Shown here: positions 9,065 through 18,162 of the stretch, piece by piece
Position numbering within the stretch: the first letter of the stretch is position 1
Layout of the letters: every line of letters begins with the position of its first letter
Source of the DNA: Halomonas lysinitropha
GTDB taxonomy: Bacteria; Pseudomonadota; Gammaproteobacteria; Pseudomonadales; Halomonadaceae
Assembly (NCBI RefSeq): GCF_902500215.1
Contig: NZ_CABVOU010000039.1
Location: 480,072-544,071, forward strand
Direction of reading: 5' to 3'
DNA length: 64,000 nucleotides
Notes under the pieces: model-generated
The model's database searches: none
Told to the model about the DNA's origin: nothing
What the model saw: only the letters and a program-made list of their open reading frames with translations
Translations under genes and position numbers: made by a program

Positions 9065-10042
9065 TCAGGGGCGCGGCGGAAGAGGGATCTGCCGTGGCCA
9101 GTCATCGGCAACGACAAAGACGCGGCGCCAGCCCCTGTCGGGTTGCCACAAGGCGAGCTGGACGGGGTAAGCCGGCGCGGTGAAGTGTTGCGCCAGCTGG
9201 GCCTCGAGGTCGCGTAGCGGCTGCAGTGCCTCGCTACGCGGCAGGGCGAGCCAGTGGGGCTTGTACAGCCAGGCGCCGAGGGTGTCTCCGGGCAGGCCGT
9301 CGCGCAGCCGGTACCAGTCCCGCGCGTACAGCCAGTGACCCCGCAGGTGATCGGGGGTAGCCTCCCGCGGGGGCGGCATCTTGTCGTGCCAGGGGTAAAA
9401 GAGGGCGCCGGGCATCGCCAGACGGGCTGCCACCTCAGGCGCTGGCCCATCCGGCCCGGTGGGCCAGCGCGGCGATAGCAACAGCCTCAGGGTCTCTCGG
9501 GCCTCGGGGGAGCTGGCAAGGGTGAGCTGGTGGCGATGCAGGTGCTCACGCTTGGCGGCCAGGCTGTCGGCGCCGCCCGGGCCGATCCAGCGGGCCTGGC
9601 TATCCGCCGCGCCCGGCCCCTGGGGCAGGCCCAGGTAGAACTTGATGGCGACCTCCAGGTGCACCGGGTGGGGATCGTCATGCTGGCAATAGAGGAGATC
9701 CAGCTCCCCCAGGGTGCGCTTGCCCTGGGGGATGCGCAGATTATGGGCCAGCAGCCGGGTGTCGGGCGACTCGGCGAGCAGGAACTGCCATAGCCGCTCA
9801 TGATAGAGCCCCATGCGTCCCCTGAGCGCTGGGGCCAGGTGTACCTCCAGGGCATCGGGCGCCACTTCCCGCTCACCCAGCCAGGCCGCCAGCCGCTCGT
9901 CATCGCCCAGGCCCAGATCGCGACGCGACGGGCGCCCCGGCCAGGGCATCGCGATCAGGTCGGGGGCCAGCAGGAGCCATGCCAGGTCGCGAACCAGCGG
10001 GTGGTGGCAATGCTCGAGGCGTCCGTTTCCGGGTGGAGGCAT
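9065..10042 (-). CDS. DUF1853 family protein, PD-(D/E)XK-like
   Basis: A 325-aa protein of the widespread but uncharacterised proteobacterial DUF1853 family. The family-typical core is GELDLLYCQ followed by VHLEVAIKFYLGL. The ELD...ExAxK spacing is that of a PD-(D/E)XK nuclease-like fold, but no activity is established here. The N-terminus (HHPLVRDLAWLLLAPDL) is also typical of the family. The gene converges on jetD with a 1-nt gap. It is separated from the divergent osmF-like gene by 90 nt. The ATG has only a weak ribosome-binding site, so the start is less certain than the family. Confidence 0.85.
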   Translation of the reverse strand: MPPPGNGRLEHCHHPLVRDLAWLLLAPDLIAMPWPGRPSRRDLGLGDDERLAAWLGEREVAPDALEVHLAPALRGRMGLYHERLWQFLLAESPDTRLLAHNLRIPQGKRTLGELDLLYCQHDDPHPVHLEVAIKFYLGLPQGPGAADSQARWIGPGGADSLAAKREHLHRHQLTLASSPEARETLRLLLSPRWPTGPDGPAPEVAARLAMPGALFYPWHDKMPPPREATPDHLRGHWLYARDWYRLRDGLPGDTLGAWLYKPHWLALPRSEALQPLRDLEAQLAQHFTAPAYPVQLALWQPDRGWRRVFVVADDWPRQIPLPPRP

Positions 10043-10093
10043 GACGATGTCCAGGCGTTGACAAGGAGTCTGTTAGAGAAGCTGTACAGGCCT

Positions 10094-10099
10094 TATACT
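10094..10099 (+). promoter_or_regulatory. Candidate -10 element for the osmF-like operon
   Basis: TATACT in the context CTTATACTC lies 33 nt upstream of the ATG at 10133. It resembles a sigma70 or sigmaS -10 hexamer, and E. coli osmF-yehYXW is sigmaS-controlled and osmotically induced. No good -35 lies 16-18 nt upstream, which would be acceptable for a sigmaS promoter. This is a sequence resemblance only. Confidence 0.35.
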
Positions 10100-10132
10100 C
10101 AGATTACATTCTCAAGCAACCGGGTGAACATC

Positions 10133-11044
10133 ATGATTCGTCTCCTGTCTCGTTACGCGGCCCTGGCCGCCGGTACCCTCATCGCCTTCTCGACCCAGGC
10201 GCAGGATCCCGTGGTGGTCTCCTCCAAGATCGATACCGAAGGCTCGGTACTCGGCCAACTGATCCTGCAGCGGCTCGACCAGGGCGGTATCGCGGTGGAG
10301 GATCGCCTTCAGCTGGGCGGGACCAGTATCGTGCGCGAGGCGCTGATCACCGGCGAGATCGACCTCTACCCCGAGTACACCGGCAACGGCGCCTTCTTCT
10401 TCGATATGACCGACAGCCCGGTGTGGAACGATGCCGACAAGGCACTCGAGACCGTACGCCAGAAGGATCGCGAAGCGAATGACCTGGTCTGGCTGACGCC
10501 GGCCGAGGCCAACAACACCTGGGCGATCAGCGTGCGCGGTGAACTCGCCCGTGAACATGACCTGGCAAGCCTCGAGGATCTGTCGGCCTATCTCGACGAC
10601 GGAGGGGCCTTCAAGCTGGCCGCCAGTGCCGAGTTCATCGAGTCGCCCCAGGCGCTGCCGGCCTTCCAGGAGGCCTACGACTTCGAACTCACCGGAGAGC
10701 AGCTGCTGGTGCTCTCCGGCGGCAATACCGCCGCCACCATGCGGGCCGCCGCCCAGCAGACCAGTGACGTCAATGCCGCCATGACCTACGGTACCGACGG
10801 TGGCTTGCAGGCCCTGGACCTGGTGGTCATGGATGACACCCTGGGGGTCCAGCCGGTCTATCAGCCCGCCCCGGTGGTGCGCGAGGCGGTGCTCGAGACC
10901 TACCCCGAGATCGAGTCGTTGCTCGAGCCGGTTTTCCAGGCTCTGAACCTCGAGACCCTGCAGCGTCTCAACGGCGACGTGGCGGTGAACGGTCGAGCTC
11001 CTTCCGCGGTCGCCGCCGACTTCCTCGATACCCTGGACGACTGA
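10133..11044 (+). CDS. osmF: Osmolyte ABC transporter substrate-binding protein, OsmF/YehZ-like
   Basis: Periplasmic binding protein for a betaine-like osmolyte, 303 aa. It has a signal peptide (MIRLLSRYAALAAGTLIAFSTQAQ) followed by the OpuAC-type domain. The segment EALITGEIDLYPEYTGNG is the hallmark of the OpuC/YehZ branch. The ATG at 10133 was chosen because GGGTGA sits 5 nt upstream and it begins the signal peptide; longer in-frame extensions look non-coding. The order of binding protein, large permease, ATPase, small permease matches E. coli osmF-yehY-yehX-yehW. In E. coli this system is a low-affinity betaine importer induced late, so the substrate here is inferred. Confidence 0.9.
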   Translation: MIRLLSRYAALAAGTLIAFSTQAQDPVVVSSKIDTEGSVLGQLILQRLDQGGIAVEDRLQLGGTSIVREALITGEIDLYPEYTGNGAFFFDMTDSPVWNDADKALETVRQKDREANDLVWLTPAEANNTWAISVRGELAREHDLASLEDLSAYLDDGGAFKLAASAEFIESPQALPAFQEAYDFELTGEQLLVLSGGNTAATMRAAAQQTSDVNAAMTYGTDGGLQALDLVVMDDTLGVQPVYQPAPVVREAVLETYPEIESLLEPVFQALNLETLQRLNGDVAVNGRAPSAVAADFLDTLDD

Positions 11045-11051
11045 GGCCGTC

Positions 11052-12212
11052 TTGCGCCTGGAGAAATCCGGCCCCAACGTCGTCCTGCTGAGTCTGACGC
11101 TGGTCGCCCTGGCGGCCTGGCTGGGCCTGGACACGGTCAGCGTGGCCGCCAATCGCATCGTGCCAGGCACCGGCTATCGAGTCGACGAGGTCATCGGGGC
11201 AGGCGGTGCCCTGGCCACGGCGCTGCCCTGGCTGGCGCTGGCCGGGTTTGCCTGGCGCCCTGCTCGGCGCCATCTCCTGCTGGCCCTGGTGCTGGTGGTC
11301 CTGATGCTGTCGGCGCTGCCGGCCTGGCTGGCGCTGTCGGCGGTTACCCTGGTCGATGCCCCTCAGGCCCGGCTGGGTATCGGCGCCGGTATCTGGGGGG
11401 TGCTGTTCCTGCTGCTGCTGGCGCTGATCGAGCTGCGCACTCGCCTGGTCCTGTCGCGGCTACTGGGTTGGGCTTTGCTGCTTCCCCCCCTGGCGAGCGC
11501 GGCGCTGTGCCTTGCCCGCTGGCTCGAGCCCCTGGCGCTGTGGCAGGAGTATCGCGGGCGTAGCGGCCAGTTTCTCGGGGCGGTCGGCGAGCACCTGCTG
11601 CTGGTCGGCGTGGCCGTGGGGGCCAGCCTGGTGCTCGGTGTGGGGCTGGCGCTGGCCATGCGCCGCTGGCCCGGGGTACAGAAGGCGGGCTTCGGCATGC
11701 TCAACTTCCTGCAGACGATCCCCAGCATTGCGCTCTTCGGCCTGCTGCTGGCACCGCTCGCCTGGCTGTCGGCCAACGTCGACTGGTTGTCGGCACTGGG
11801 CGTCAGCGGGATCGGCTGGGCCCCGGCCCTGCTGGCCCTGGTGGGCTACAGCCTGCTGCCCATGGTGCGCAACACCTTCGTCGCCCTGGAGGCGGTGAAT
11901 CCCGGGGTGATCGATGCCGCGCGCGGCATGGGCATGAGCCGGGGCCAGGTGTTCCGCCAGGTGCGTCTGCCGCTGGCGCTGCCGGTGATCCTCGAGGGCA
12001 TCCGTATCACCACGGTACAGGCCATCGGGCTTACCGCCGTGGCCGCGCTGATCGGCGCCGGTGGCCTGGGTACCTTCATCTTCCAGGGGCTGGGCCAGGC
12101 CGCCATGGACCTGGTGCTGCTGGGGGCATTGCCCATTCTGCTGCTGGCGCTGCTGGTGGATGCTCTGCTCGGCGCCCTGACCGATATCCTGCGCCCGGGA
12201 GGGGCCGAATGA
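11052..12212 (+). CDS. yehY: Osmolyte ABC transporter permease, YehY-like
   Basis: Inner-membrane permease, 386 aa, close to the length of E. coli YehY. Several hydrophobic helices fill the first 170 residues, an N-terminal extension typical of YehY. The BPD transmembrane domain follows and ends in the EAA loop (VNPGVIDAARGMGMSRGQVF, then LPLALPVILEGIR). It starts at TTG 11052, 7 nt after the osmF-like stop; the first usable ATG lies much further in. It overlaps the ATPase gene by 4 nt (ATGA). Confidence 0.9.
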   Translation: MRLEKSGPNVVLLSLTLVALAAWLGLDTVSVAANRIVPGTGYRVDEVIGAGGALATALPWLALAGFAWRPARRHLLLALVLVVLMLSALPAWLALSAVTLVDAPQARLGIGAGIWGVLFLLLLALIELRTRLVLSRLLGWALLLPPLASAALCLARWLEPLALWQEYRGRSGQFLGAVGEHLLLVGVAVGASLVLGVGLALAMRRWPGVQKAGFGMLNFLQTIPSIALFGLLLAPLAWLSANVDWLSALGVSGIGWAPALLALVGYSLLPMVRNTFVALEAVNPGVIDAARGMGMSRGQVFRQVRLPLALPVILEGIRITTVQAIGLTAVAALIGAGGLGTFIFQGLGQAAMDLVLLGALPILLLALLVDALLGALTDILRPGGAE

Positions 12213-13153
12213 TCGACCTGATTCATGTCACCAAGCGTTTCGGTGACGCCGTCGCGGTGGATGATATCTCGCTGAGCGTGGCCCGAGGAGAGCTCTGCGT
12301 GCTGGTGGGGACCTCCGGCTGCGGCAAGTCGACCACGCTGCGCATGATCAATCGGCTGATCGAGCACAGCGAGGGCGAGATCCATATCGACGACCAGCAG
12401 ATCCGCGCCTTTCGCGAGGAGACCCTGCGCCGGCGCATGGGCTATGCGATCCAGAGCACGGGCCTGTTTCCCCACTGGACGGTGGCCCGCAATATCGGCC
12501 TGGTGCCGCGCCTGCTCAAATGGCCGAAGGCGAAGGTCCAGGCGCGGGTCGAGGAACTGATGGCGTTGCTGGGGCTTGCCATGGAGGCGTTCGCCGGCAA
12601 GTACCCCCACCAGCTTTCTGGCGGCCAGGCGCAGCGGGTGGGGGTCGCCCGGGCCCTGGCCGCCGACCCGGATATCCTGCTGATGGACGAGCCCTTCGGC
12701 GCCCTGGATCCGATTACCCGGCAGAGCCTGCAGGACGAGTTGCGTGAGCTGCAGTCCCGGCTGCACAAGACCATCGTCTTCGTCACCCATGACATGGACG
12801 AGGCGCTGCGGCTGGCAGACCATCTGGTGGTGATGCATCAGGGGCGTATCGTGCAGCAGGGACGGCCCCTGGCGCTGCTTCGCGAACCGGCGGATGGCTT
12901 CGTCGAGTCGCTGCTCGGGGGCGAGGATCGCGGCCTGAAGGAGGCGGCGCTGCTGCCGGTCAGTCAACGGATGCTGCCGCTGGGGCCGCGCCTGCTGGCC
13001 CGCGAGCGGATCGGCCAGCACGCCAGCCTGCGCGAAGCGCTCTCGGTGATGCTGTGGCGGCATGCCGAACGGCTCACCGTGGTGGATGACGATGATCTGC
13101 CGGTGGGCGAACTCTCCCTGCGTCGCCTGGTGGGAGTGCGCAGCGATGAGTAA
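12209..13153 (+). CDS. yehX: Osmolyte ABC transporter ATP-binding protein, YehX-like
   Basis: Cytoplasmic ATPase of the importer, 314 aa. Walker A GTSGCGKST, signature LSGGQAQRVGVARAL and Walker B ILLMDEPFGALD are all intact, followed by the switch histidine in VFVTHDMDEAL. The last 70 residues resemble a short CBS-like regulatory tail (ERLTVVDDDDLPVGELSLRR), as in OpuCA/ProV relatives that sense ionic strength. The start overlaps yehY, and the stop overlaps the next permease by 8 nt. Confidence 0.92.
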   Translation: MIDLIHVTKRFGDAVAVDDISLSVARGELCVLVGTSGCGKSTTLRMINRLIEHSEGEIHIDDQQIRAFREETLRRRMGYAIQSTGLFPHWTVARNIGLVPRLLKWPKAKVQARVEELMALLGLAMEAFAGKYPHQLSGGQAQRVGVARALAADPDILLMDEPFGALDPITRQSLQDELRELQSRLHKTIVFVTHDMDEALRLADHLVVMHQGRIVQQGRPLALLREPADGFVESLLGGEDRGLKEAALLPVSQRMLPLGPRLLARERIGQHASLREALSVMLWRHAERLTVVDDDDLPVGELSLRRLVGVRSDE

Positions 13154-13874
13154 GGGTCGCCGCTGGGTCGTGCCGCTGGGCTGGCTGGCACTGCTGCTGG
13201 TGGCCACCTTCGGCATGGGGCAGCTGGAGGGAGTGTTTCGCTGGATCGAGGCCGACAGCCGCCAGGTGATCTACGCTCGTGCCGATTTCGTCACCCTGCT
13301 GGGGCGCCACCTGCTGGTGGTCAGCGTGGCGGCGGTGCTGGCCATCCTGTTGGGCGTGGGGGCCGCCATTGCCGCGACCCGCGACTGGGGGCGGGACTTC
13401 CTGCCGCTGGTCAGTCAGCTGGCCTCCATTGGCCAGACCTTTCCGCCGGTGGCGGTGCTGGCGCTGGCGGTGCCGGTGCTGGGCTTCGGCACCCTGCCGA
13501 TCATCGTGGCGCTGCTGCTGTATGGCCTGCTGCCGATCGTGCGCAACACCCTGGCCGGCCTCGAGGGCATCGACCCCGGCGTCATGGAGGCGGCCCGAGG
13601 CATGGGCATGAGCGGCGGCCAGATCCTGCGCCAGGTGGAGCTGCCGCTGGCCGCGCCGGTGATACTGGCCGGCATCCGCACTTCGGTGACCATCAACATC
13701 GCCACGGCGGCCATCGGCGCCACCGTGGGGGCGAGCAATCTCGGCGATCCGATCATCTCGGGGATCGTCAACGGCAACACCGCCTATGTGGTCCAGGGGG
13801 CGCTGCTGATCGGCCTGCTGGCCGTCAGCGTGGATAGCCTCTTCAGCCGACTGCCTCTAGCCGGTTCCCGCTGA
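13146..13874 (+). CDS. yehW: Osmolyte ABC transporter permease, YehW-like
   Basis: Second inner-membrane permease, 242 aa, matching the E. coli YehW length. About six hydrophobic segments and the EAA loop (GIDPGVMEAARGMGMSGGQI) are visible. The ATG at 13146 (MSKGRRWVVPLGW) overlaps the end of the ATPase gene by 8 nt. The longer in-frame extension reads through the ATPase gene and was rejected. It is the last gene of the four-gene operon. Confidence 0.9.
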   Translation: MSKGRRWVVPLGWLALLLVATFGMGQLEGVFRWIEADSRQVIYARADFVTLLGRHLLVVSVAAVLAILLGVGAAIAATRDWGRDFLPLVSQLASIGQTFPPVAVLALAVPVLGFGTLPIIVALLLYGLLPIVRNTLAGLEGIDPGVMEAARGMGMSGGQILRQVELPLAAPVILAGIRTSVTINIATAAIGATVGASNLGDPIISGIVNGNTAYVVQGALLIGLLAVSVDSLFSRLPLAGSR

Positions 13875-13934
13875 TTGGACGGCAGAGACATGCGCTCATC
13901 ATTTCGACTTTTCGGGTCTACCCAAGCTCGCCAG

Positions 13935-13950
13935 TTTACGTTAACGTCAA
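13935..13950. promoter_or_regulatory. LiuR-like palindromic operator upstream of bkd
   Basis: TTTACGTTAACGTCAA is a near-perfect 16-bp palindrome (one mismatched pair) 92 nt upstream of bkdA1. As I recall it, this is the form of operators used by LiuR, the MerR-family regulator of branched-chain amino acid catabolism in gammaproteobacteria. No liuR gene is in the window. The assignment is inferred from the motif and the downstream genes. Confidence 0.55.
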
Positions 13951-14042
13951 TCTTGTTGCGTTGACCGACCCCGGGGCGACCCTCTGGCGAATCGGAACAT
14001 TAAAGACAACACTGCCCTCAAAAGGGGCACAGGATCACGACG

Positions 14043-15257
14043 ATGACAACAACAGCGGATATTCACGAGCCGACCTTCCTGGCCGGTGACGAGTTCAGCA
14101 TTCCCACCTTCCGGCTGCTCAAGCAGGACGGCACCCTCTTCGATGGCGCCAGGGCACCCGACCTGGAGCACGACAAGGCGCTGGCCATCTATCACGCCAT
14201 GGTGGCCACCCGCGTGCTCGACGAGCGGATGCTCGCCGCCCAGCGCCAGGGGCGGCTCTCCTTCTACATGCAGTGCACCGGCGAGGAGGCCGCCGTGGTC
14301 GGCGCCACGGCGGCGCTGGATGATGCCGACATGATCATGGCCCAGTATCGCGAGCAGGGGGCCCTGGTCTATCGCGGCTTCACCTTCGACGAGTTCATGA
14401 ACCAGCTGTTCGGCAACGAACTGGACTACGGCAAGGGCCGCCAGATGCCGATCCATTACGGGTCGCGCAAGCTGCACTACATGACCATCTCGTCGCCGCT
14501 GGGCACCCAGATTCCCCAGGCCACCGGCTACGCCTATGGCCAGAAGCTCGCCGGCGACGGCAAGTGCACCACGGTGTTCTTCGGCGAAGGCGCCGCCTCC
14601 GAGGGCGATTTCCACGCCGCCCTGAACATGGCGGCGGTGCACGAGGTACCGGTGATCTTCTTCTGTCGCAACAATGGCTATGCGATCTCGACGCCGTCCA
14701 TCGAGCAGTTCGCCGCCGATGGCGTGGCGCCACGCGCCTTCGGCTATCGCATGCACGTGATTCGCGTCGATGGCAACGACATCCTGGCGGTCTACTCGGC
14801 CACCCAGGAGGCGCGCCGGATCGCCGTGGAGAACAACAAGCCGGTGCTCATCGAGGCCATGAGCTACCGCCTGGCCGCCCACTCTTCTTCGGACGACCCC
14901 TCGGGCTATCGCTCGAAGAAGGAGGAGGAAGCCTGGCGGGAGAAGGATCCCATCCTGCGCATGCAGCGCTGGCTGATCGACCTGGGATGGTGGAACGATG
15001 ACGAGGAGAAGGCCCTCCAGGAGAGCCTGCGCCGCGAGGTGCTGGAGACCATGAAGCGCGCCGAGAAGCGCCCGCCGCCGCCCCTTGACAGCCTGGTGAC
15101 CGATGTCTATGCGGATGTTACCCCGGAGCTGCAGCGTCAGCTCGACGCGCTGAAGACCCATATCCGCCAGTACCCGGACGCCTACCCGAAGGGCGCGCGC
15201 TCCCTGGATCCGGACGTGCGCGCCGGTGACGATGTCGCTGCCAAGGGAGGGGAGTGA
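14043..15257 (+). CDS. bkdA1: Branched-chain 2-oxoacid dehydrogenase E1 alpha
   Basis: Thiamine-diphosphate-dependent decarboxylase subunit for branched-chain 2-oxoacids from Val, Leu and Ile. The protein is 404 aa. The ThDP motif starts with [19 protein letters not shown] and ends with RNNGYAIST. The phosphorylation-loop region [17 protein letters not shown] and the tail [12 protein letters not shown] resemble eukaryotic BCKDH E1 alpha rather than pyruvate dehydrogenase E1 alpha, which decides the name. ATG at 14043. E1 beta begins 1 nt after its stop. Expression is probably under the palindrome at 13935-13950. Confidence 0.92.
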   Translation: MTTTADIHEPTFLAGDEFSIPTFRLLKQDGTLFDGARAPDLEHDKALAIYHAMVATRVLDERMLAAQRQGRLSFYMQCTGEEAAVVGATAALDDADMIMAQYREQGALVYRGFTFDEFMNQLFGNELDYGKGRQMPIHYGSRKLHYMTISSPLGTQIPQATGYAYGQKLAGDGKCTTVFFGEGAASEGDFHAALNMAAVHEVPVIFFCRNNGYAISTPSIEQFAADGVAPRAFGYRMHVIRVDGNDILAVYSATQEARRIAVENNKPVLIEAMSYRLAAHSSSDDPSGYRSKKEEEAWREKDPILRMQRWLIDLGWWNDDEEKALQESLRREVLETMKRAEKRPPPPLDSLVTDVYADVTPELQRQLDALKTHIRQYPDAYPKGARSLDPDVRAGDDVAAKGGE

Positions 15258-15258
15258 G

Positions 15259-16236
15259 ATGCCGACCAAGAACATGCTGCAGGCCATCAACAACGCCCTG
15301 GACATTGCCATGGGCGAGGACGACAAGGTGCTCTGCTTCGGCGAGGACGTGGGCAGCTTCGGCGGCGTCTTCCGTGCCACCAGCCATCTGCAGGAGAAGT
15401 ACGGCCGCGCGCGCTGCTTCAATACCCCGCTGGTGGAGCAGGGCATCATCGGCTTCGCCAACGGTCTGGCCGCCCAGGGTTCGGTGCCGGTGGCGGAGAT
15501 CCAGTTCGCCGACTACATCTTTCCGGCCTTCGACCAGATCGTCAACGAGACGGCCAAGTTTCGCTACCGCTCCGGTGACCTCTTCAACGTCGGCGGCCTG
15601 ACCATTCGCGCGCCCTACGGCGGCGGTATCGCCGGGGGTCTCTATCACTCCCAGTCGCCTGAGGCCTACTTCACGCACACGCCCGGTCTCAAGGTCGTGA
15701 TCCCCCGCGATCCCTACCAGGCCAAGGGCCTGCTGCTGGCGGCCATCCGTGACCCGGATCCGGTGATCTTCTTCGAGCCCAAGCGTCTCTACCGGGCGTC
15801 CGTCGGTGAAGTGCCGGAGGAGGACTACCAACTGCCCCTCGGCGAGGCCGAGGTGACCAAGGAGGGTACCGACGTGACCCTGGTGGGCTGGGGCGCCCAG
15901 ATGGAGGTGATCGACCGCGCCGTGGAACTGGCCGAGAAGGACGGCATCTCCTGCGAGGTGATCGACCTGCGCAGCCTGCTGCCCTGGGACCAGGACAGCG
16001 TGGCCGAGTCGGTGTTCAAGACGGGCCGGCTGGTGGTCACCCACGAGGCGCCACGCACCGGGGGGTTCGCCGGGGAGATCGCCGCGGTCGTTCAGGAGCG
16101 CTGCTTCCTGTACCTGGAATCACCCATTGCTCGGGTGACCGGCATGGATACGCCCTTCCCTCTGACGCTGGAGAAGGAGTACCTGGCGGATCACCTGAAG
16201 ATCGTCGAGGCCATCCGCGCCACCGTGAATTTCTGA
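15259..16236 (+). CDS. bkdA2: Branched-chain 2-oxoacid dehydrogenase E1 beta
   Basis: Partner of E1 alpha, 325 aa, forming the alpha2beta2 decarboxylase. It contains the transketolase pyrimidine-binding region ([35 protein letters not shown]) and the C-terminal transketolase domain ([15 protein letters not shown]). The ATG at 15259 is preceded by GGAGGGGAGTGAG, a strong ribosome-binding site, and was preferred over an upstream in-frame start inside bkdA1. It is followed after 28 nt by the E2 gene. Confidence 0.92.
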   Translation: MPTKNMLQAINNALDIAMGEDDKVLCFGEDVGSFGGVFRATSHLQEKYGRARCFNTPLVEQGIIGFANGLAAQGSVPVAEIQFADYIFPAFDQIVNETAKFRYRSGDLFNVGGLTIRAPYGGGIAGGLYHSQSPEAYFTHTPGLKVVIPRDPYQAKGLLLAAIRDPDPVIFFEPKRLYRASVGEVPEEDYQLPLGEAEVTKEGTDVTLVGWGAQMEVIDRAVELAEKDGISCEVIDLRSLLPWDQDSVAESVFKTGRLVVTHEAPRTGGFAGEIAAVVQERCFLYLESPIARVTGMDTPFPLTLEKEYLADHLKIVEAIRATVNF

Positions 16237-16264
16237 CGACCGGGCTCAGGACAGGAGAGACAAG

Positions 16265-17869
16265 ATGACGGATTTCAAGCTGCCCGATATCGGCGAAGGT
16301 ATCGTGGAGTGTGAGGTGGTGGAGTGGCGCATCAACGAGGGTGACGTGATCGAGGAGGACCAGCCGGTGGTCGAGGTGATGACCGACAAGGCACTGGTCG
16401 AGATCACCGCACCGGAGGCGGGGCGAGTCACCCGGCTCTATGTGCCCAAGGGCGAGATCGCCAAGGTTCATGCGCCGCTGTTTGCCTACGAGGTCGAGGA
16501 GGAGTCGGACGCGAAGGCGAAGGCTCAGCCGTCCGACTCCCACAAGGAAGAGGGCGCTCAGTCAGAGCCGGCTTCGTCGACGGCATCGTCACCCGGCAGT
16601 GCCAGCAAGGACTTTATCCTGCCGGATATCGGCGAGGGAATCGTCGAGTGCGAGGTGGTGGAGTGGCGCATCGCCGAGGGCGACGACATCGAGGAAGACC
16701 AGCCGGTCGTGGATGTGATGACCGACAAGGCGCTGGTCGAGATCACCGCCCCCGAGGCGGGACGCGTCACCCGCTTGCACGTGGCCAAGGGCGAGATCGC
16801 CAAGGTCCACGCGCCGCTGTTCGCCTATGCCCCGGCGCACGCCGAGGAGACGAGCGAAGCCGCCGCGACCCCGTCGCCCCCCGCCGAGCCGGCCCCGCGA
16901 CCGGCGAGGGCGGCGACCCCGTTGTCGGCGGCGCCGCAGGCCAGTGGCCTCGGCCCCCATGGACGGATTCCGGCGAGCCCGGCGGTACGGCGCCTGCTGC
17001 GCGAGCTGGGGTTGCGCCTCGAGGAGGTGCCGGGGTCCGGCAAGCAGGGTCGTGTGCTGAAAGAGGACGTTCAGGCCTTCCTGGAGCGCGGCGATACGAG
17101 CGCGGCGGCGTCGACATCCGCCGGGGAAGCGGCTCCTTCCGCTCGAGCATCGGCCGGCGAGGCGGAGGTGCGCGCTGAGCCGCTGCGCGGCATGCGTGCC
17201 GCCATGGCCCGCCAGATGGTGGCCTCGGCCTCGACGATCCCGCACTTCCAGTACGGCGAGGAGCTCGACGTCACCGATCTGCTGGCGATGCGCGAGCGCC
17301 TCAAGCCCGAGGCAGAGGCGCGAGGTACGAAGGTCACGTTAATGCCCTTCTTTATGAAGGCCATGGCGCTGGCGATCCGCGACTTCCCGATTCTCAACAG
17401 CCGCCTCAACGAAGCGGGCGACGAGATCCACTACCTGCCGTCCTGCAATATCGGCATGGCCGTGGATGGCAAGGCGGGGCTGATGGTGCCCAACGTCAAG
17501 GGGGTGGAGCGGCTGACCCTGCTGGAGATCGCCGGCGAGATCCAGCGGCTGACCGCCGGGGCGCGCGAGGGCAGGGTGGCGTCGTCCGATCTCAAGGAAG
17601 GGACCATCACCATCTCCAATATCGGGGCACTGGGGGGGACCTATGCGGCGCCGATCATCAATGCACCGGAAGTGGCGATCGTCGCCATCGGCAAGACCCA
17701 GTGGCTGCCGCGCTTCGACGCGCAGGACAAGGTGGTCAAGCGGGCGATCATGACCGTGACCTGGGCGGGGGATCATCGCCTGATCGACGGCGGCACCATT
17801 GCCCGCTTCTGCAACGCCTGGAAGGGCTATCTGGAAGCGCCCGAGACGATGCTGCTGCATCTGGGCTGA
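16265..17869 (+). CDS. bkdB: Branched-chain 2-oxoacid dehydrogenase E2, two lipoyl domains
   Basis: Dihydrolipoyl acyltransferase core of the complex, 534 aa. Lipoyl domain 1 spans about residues 3-76 with the lipoylated Lys42 in MTDKALVEI. Lipoyl domain 2 spans about 116-190 with Lys155 in the same motif. An Ala/Pro-rich linker, the E1/E3-binding domain (RIPASPAVRRLLRELGLR, about 237-275) and the catalytic domain follow, with the active-site HRLIDGGT near the C-terminus. The two lipoyl domains are nearly identical, so this is a recent-looking duplication; BCKDH E2 usually has one. No E3 gene follows, so a lipoamide dehydrogenase encoded elsewhere must serve. Confidence 0.92.
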   Translation: MTDFKLPDIGEGIVECEVVEWRINEGDVIEEDQPVVEVMTDKALVEITAPEAGRVTRLYVPKGEIAKVHAPLFAYEVEEESDAKAKAQPSDSHKEEGAQSEPASSTASSPGSASKDFILPDIGEGIVECEVVEWRIAEGDDIEEDQPVVDVMTDKALVEITAPEAGRVTRLHVAKGEIAKVHAPLFAYAPAHAEETSEAAATPSPPAEPAPRPARAATPLSAAPQASGLGPHGRIPASPAVRRLLRELGLRLEEVPGSGKQGRVLKEDVQAFLERGDTSAAASTSAGEAAPSARASAGEAEVRAEPLRGMRAAMARQMVASASTIPHFQYGEELDVTDLLAMRERLKPEAEARGTKVTLMPFFMKAMALAIRDFPILNSRLNEAGDEIHYLPSCNIGMAVDGKAGLMVPNVKGVERLTLLEIAGEIQRLTAGAREGRVASSDLKEGTITISNIGALGGTYAAPIINAPEVAIVAIGKTQWLPRFDAQDKVVKRAIMTVTWAGDHRLIDGGTIARFCNAWKGYLEAPETMLLHLG

Positions 17870-17976
17870 GTCACCACCGTGGCCAGGGCGGGCGTTACGT
17901 CCCCTGGTCGTGGTCCCGAGGCAATCGCCGTTACCCGAAGCGAGAGGCGCCGGGGACAGGTCAAAGGGGAGGTCCT

Positions 17977-18044
17977 ATGCCATGGATGGCATCGGTAGCG
18001 CCCAGGGAGGGGTTCACAGCGCCTCCCCGGCGGCCTGTCGCCGG
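17977..18044. repeat. Structured intergenic repeat with three inverted repeats
   Basis: The 293-nt gap between bkdB and the next gene has no supported ORF. It holds three successive inverted repeats: ATGCCAT-GG-ATGGCAT at 17977-17992, GGGAGG/CCTCCC at 18005-18027, and CCGGCG/CGCCGG at 18027-18044. Such a cluster resembles a REP/BIME-like dispersed repeat and could also stabilise or terminate the bkd transcript. No second copy is seen in this window. Confidence 0.45.
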
Positions 18045-18162
18045 AACAGCCTCGAGCGTTTCGTCCATCTGCGATAGTCCTGGTCGCGGTCCCCTTCGGC
18101 TTGGTTCACCGCCGCCCATTCTCTACACTCGTGACGCTACCCTCCCCAACAGGAGACTCTCC

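Noticed and set aside
7642..9450. 602-aa minus-strand ORF spanning jetC, jetD and the DUF1853 gene
   Set aside because: Crosses three real genes in the wrong frame and has no recognisable domain.
10058..10063. TTGACA as -35 box for the osmF-like gene
   Set aside because: It lies 30 nt from the TATACT hexamer, far beyond the usual 16-18 nt spacer.
13947..15461. 504-aa minus-strand ORF over the bkd genes
   Set aside because: Antisense to bkdA1 and bkdA2, which have clear catalytic motifs.
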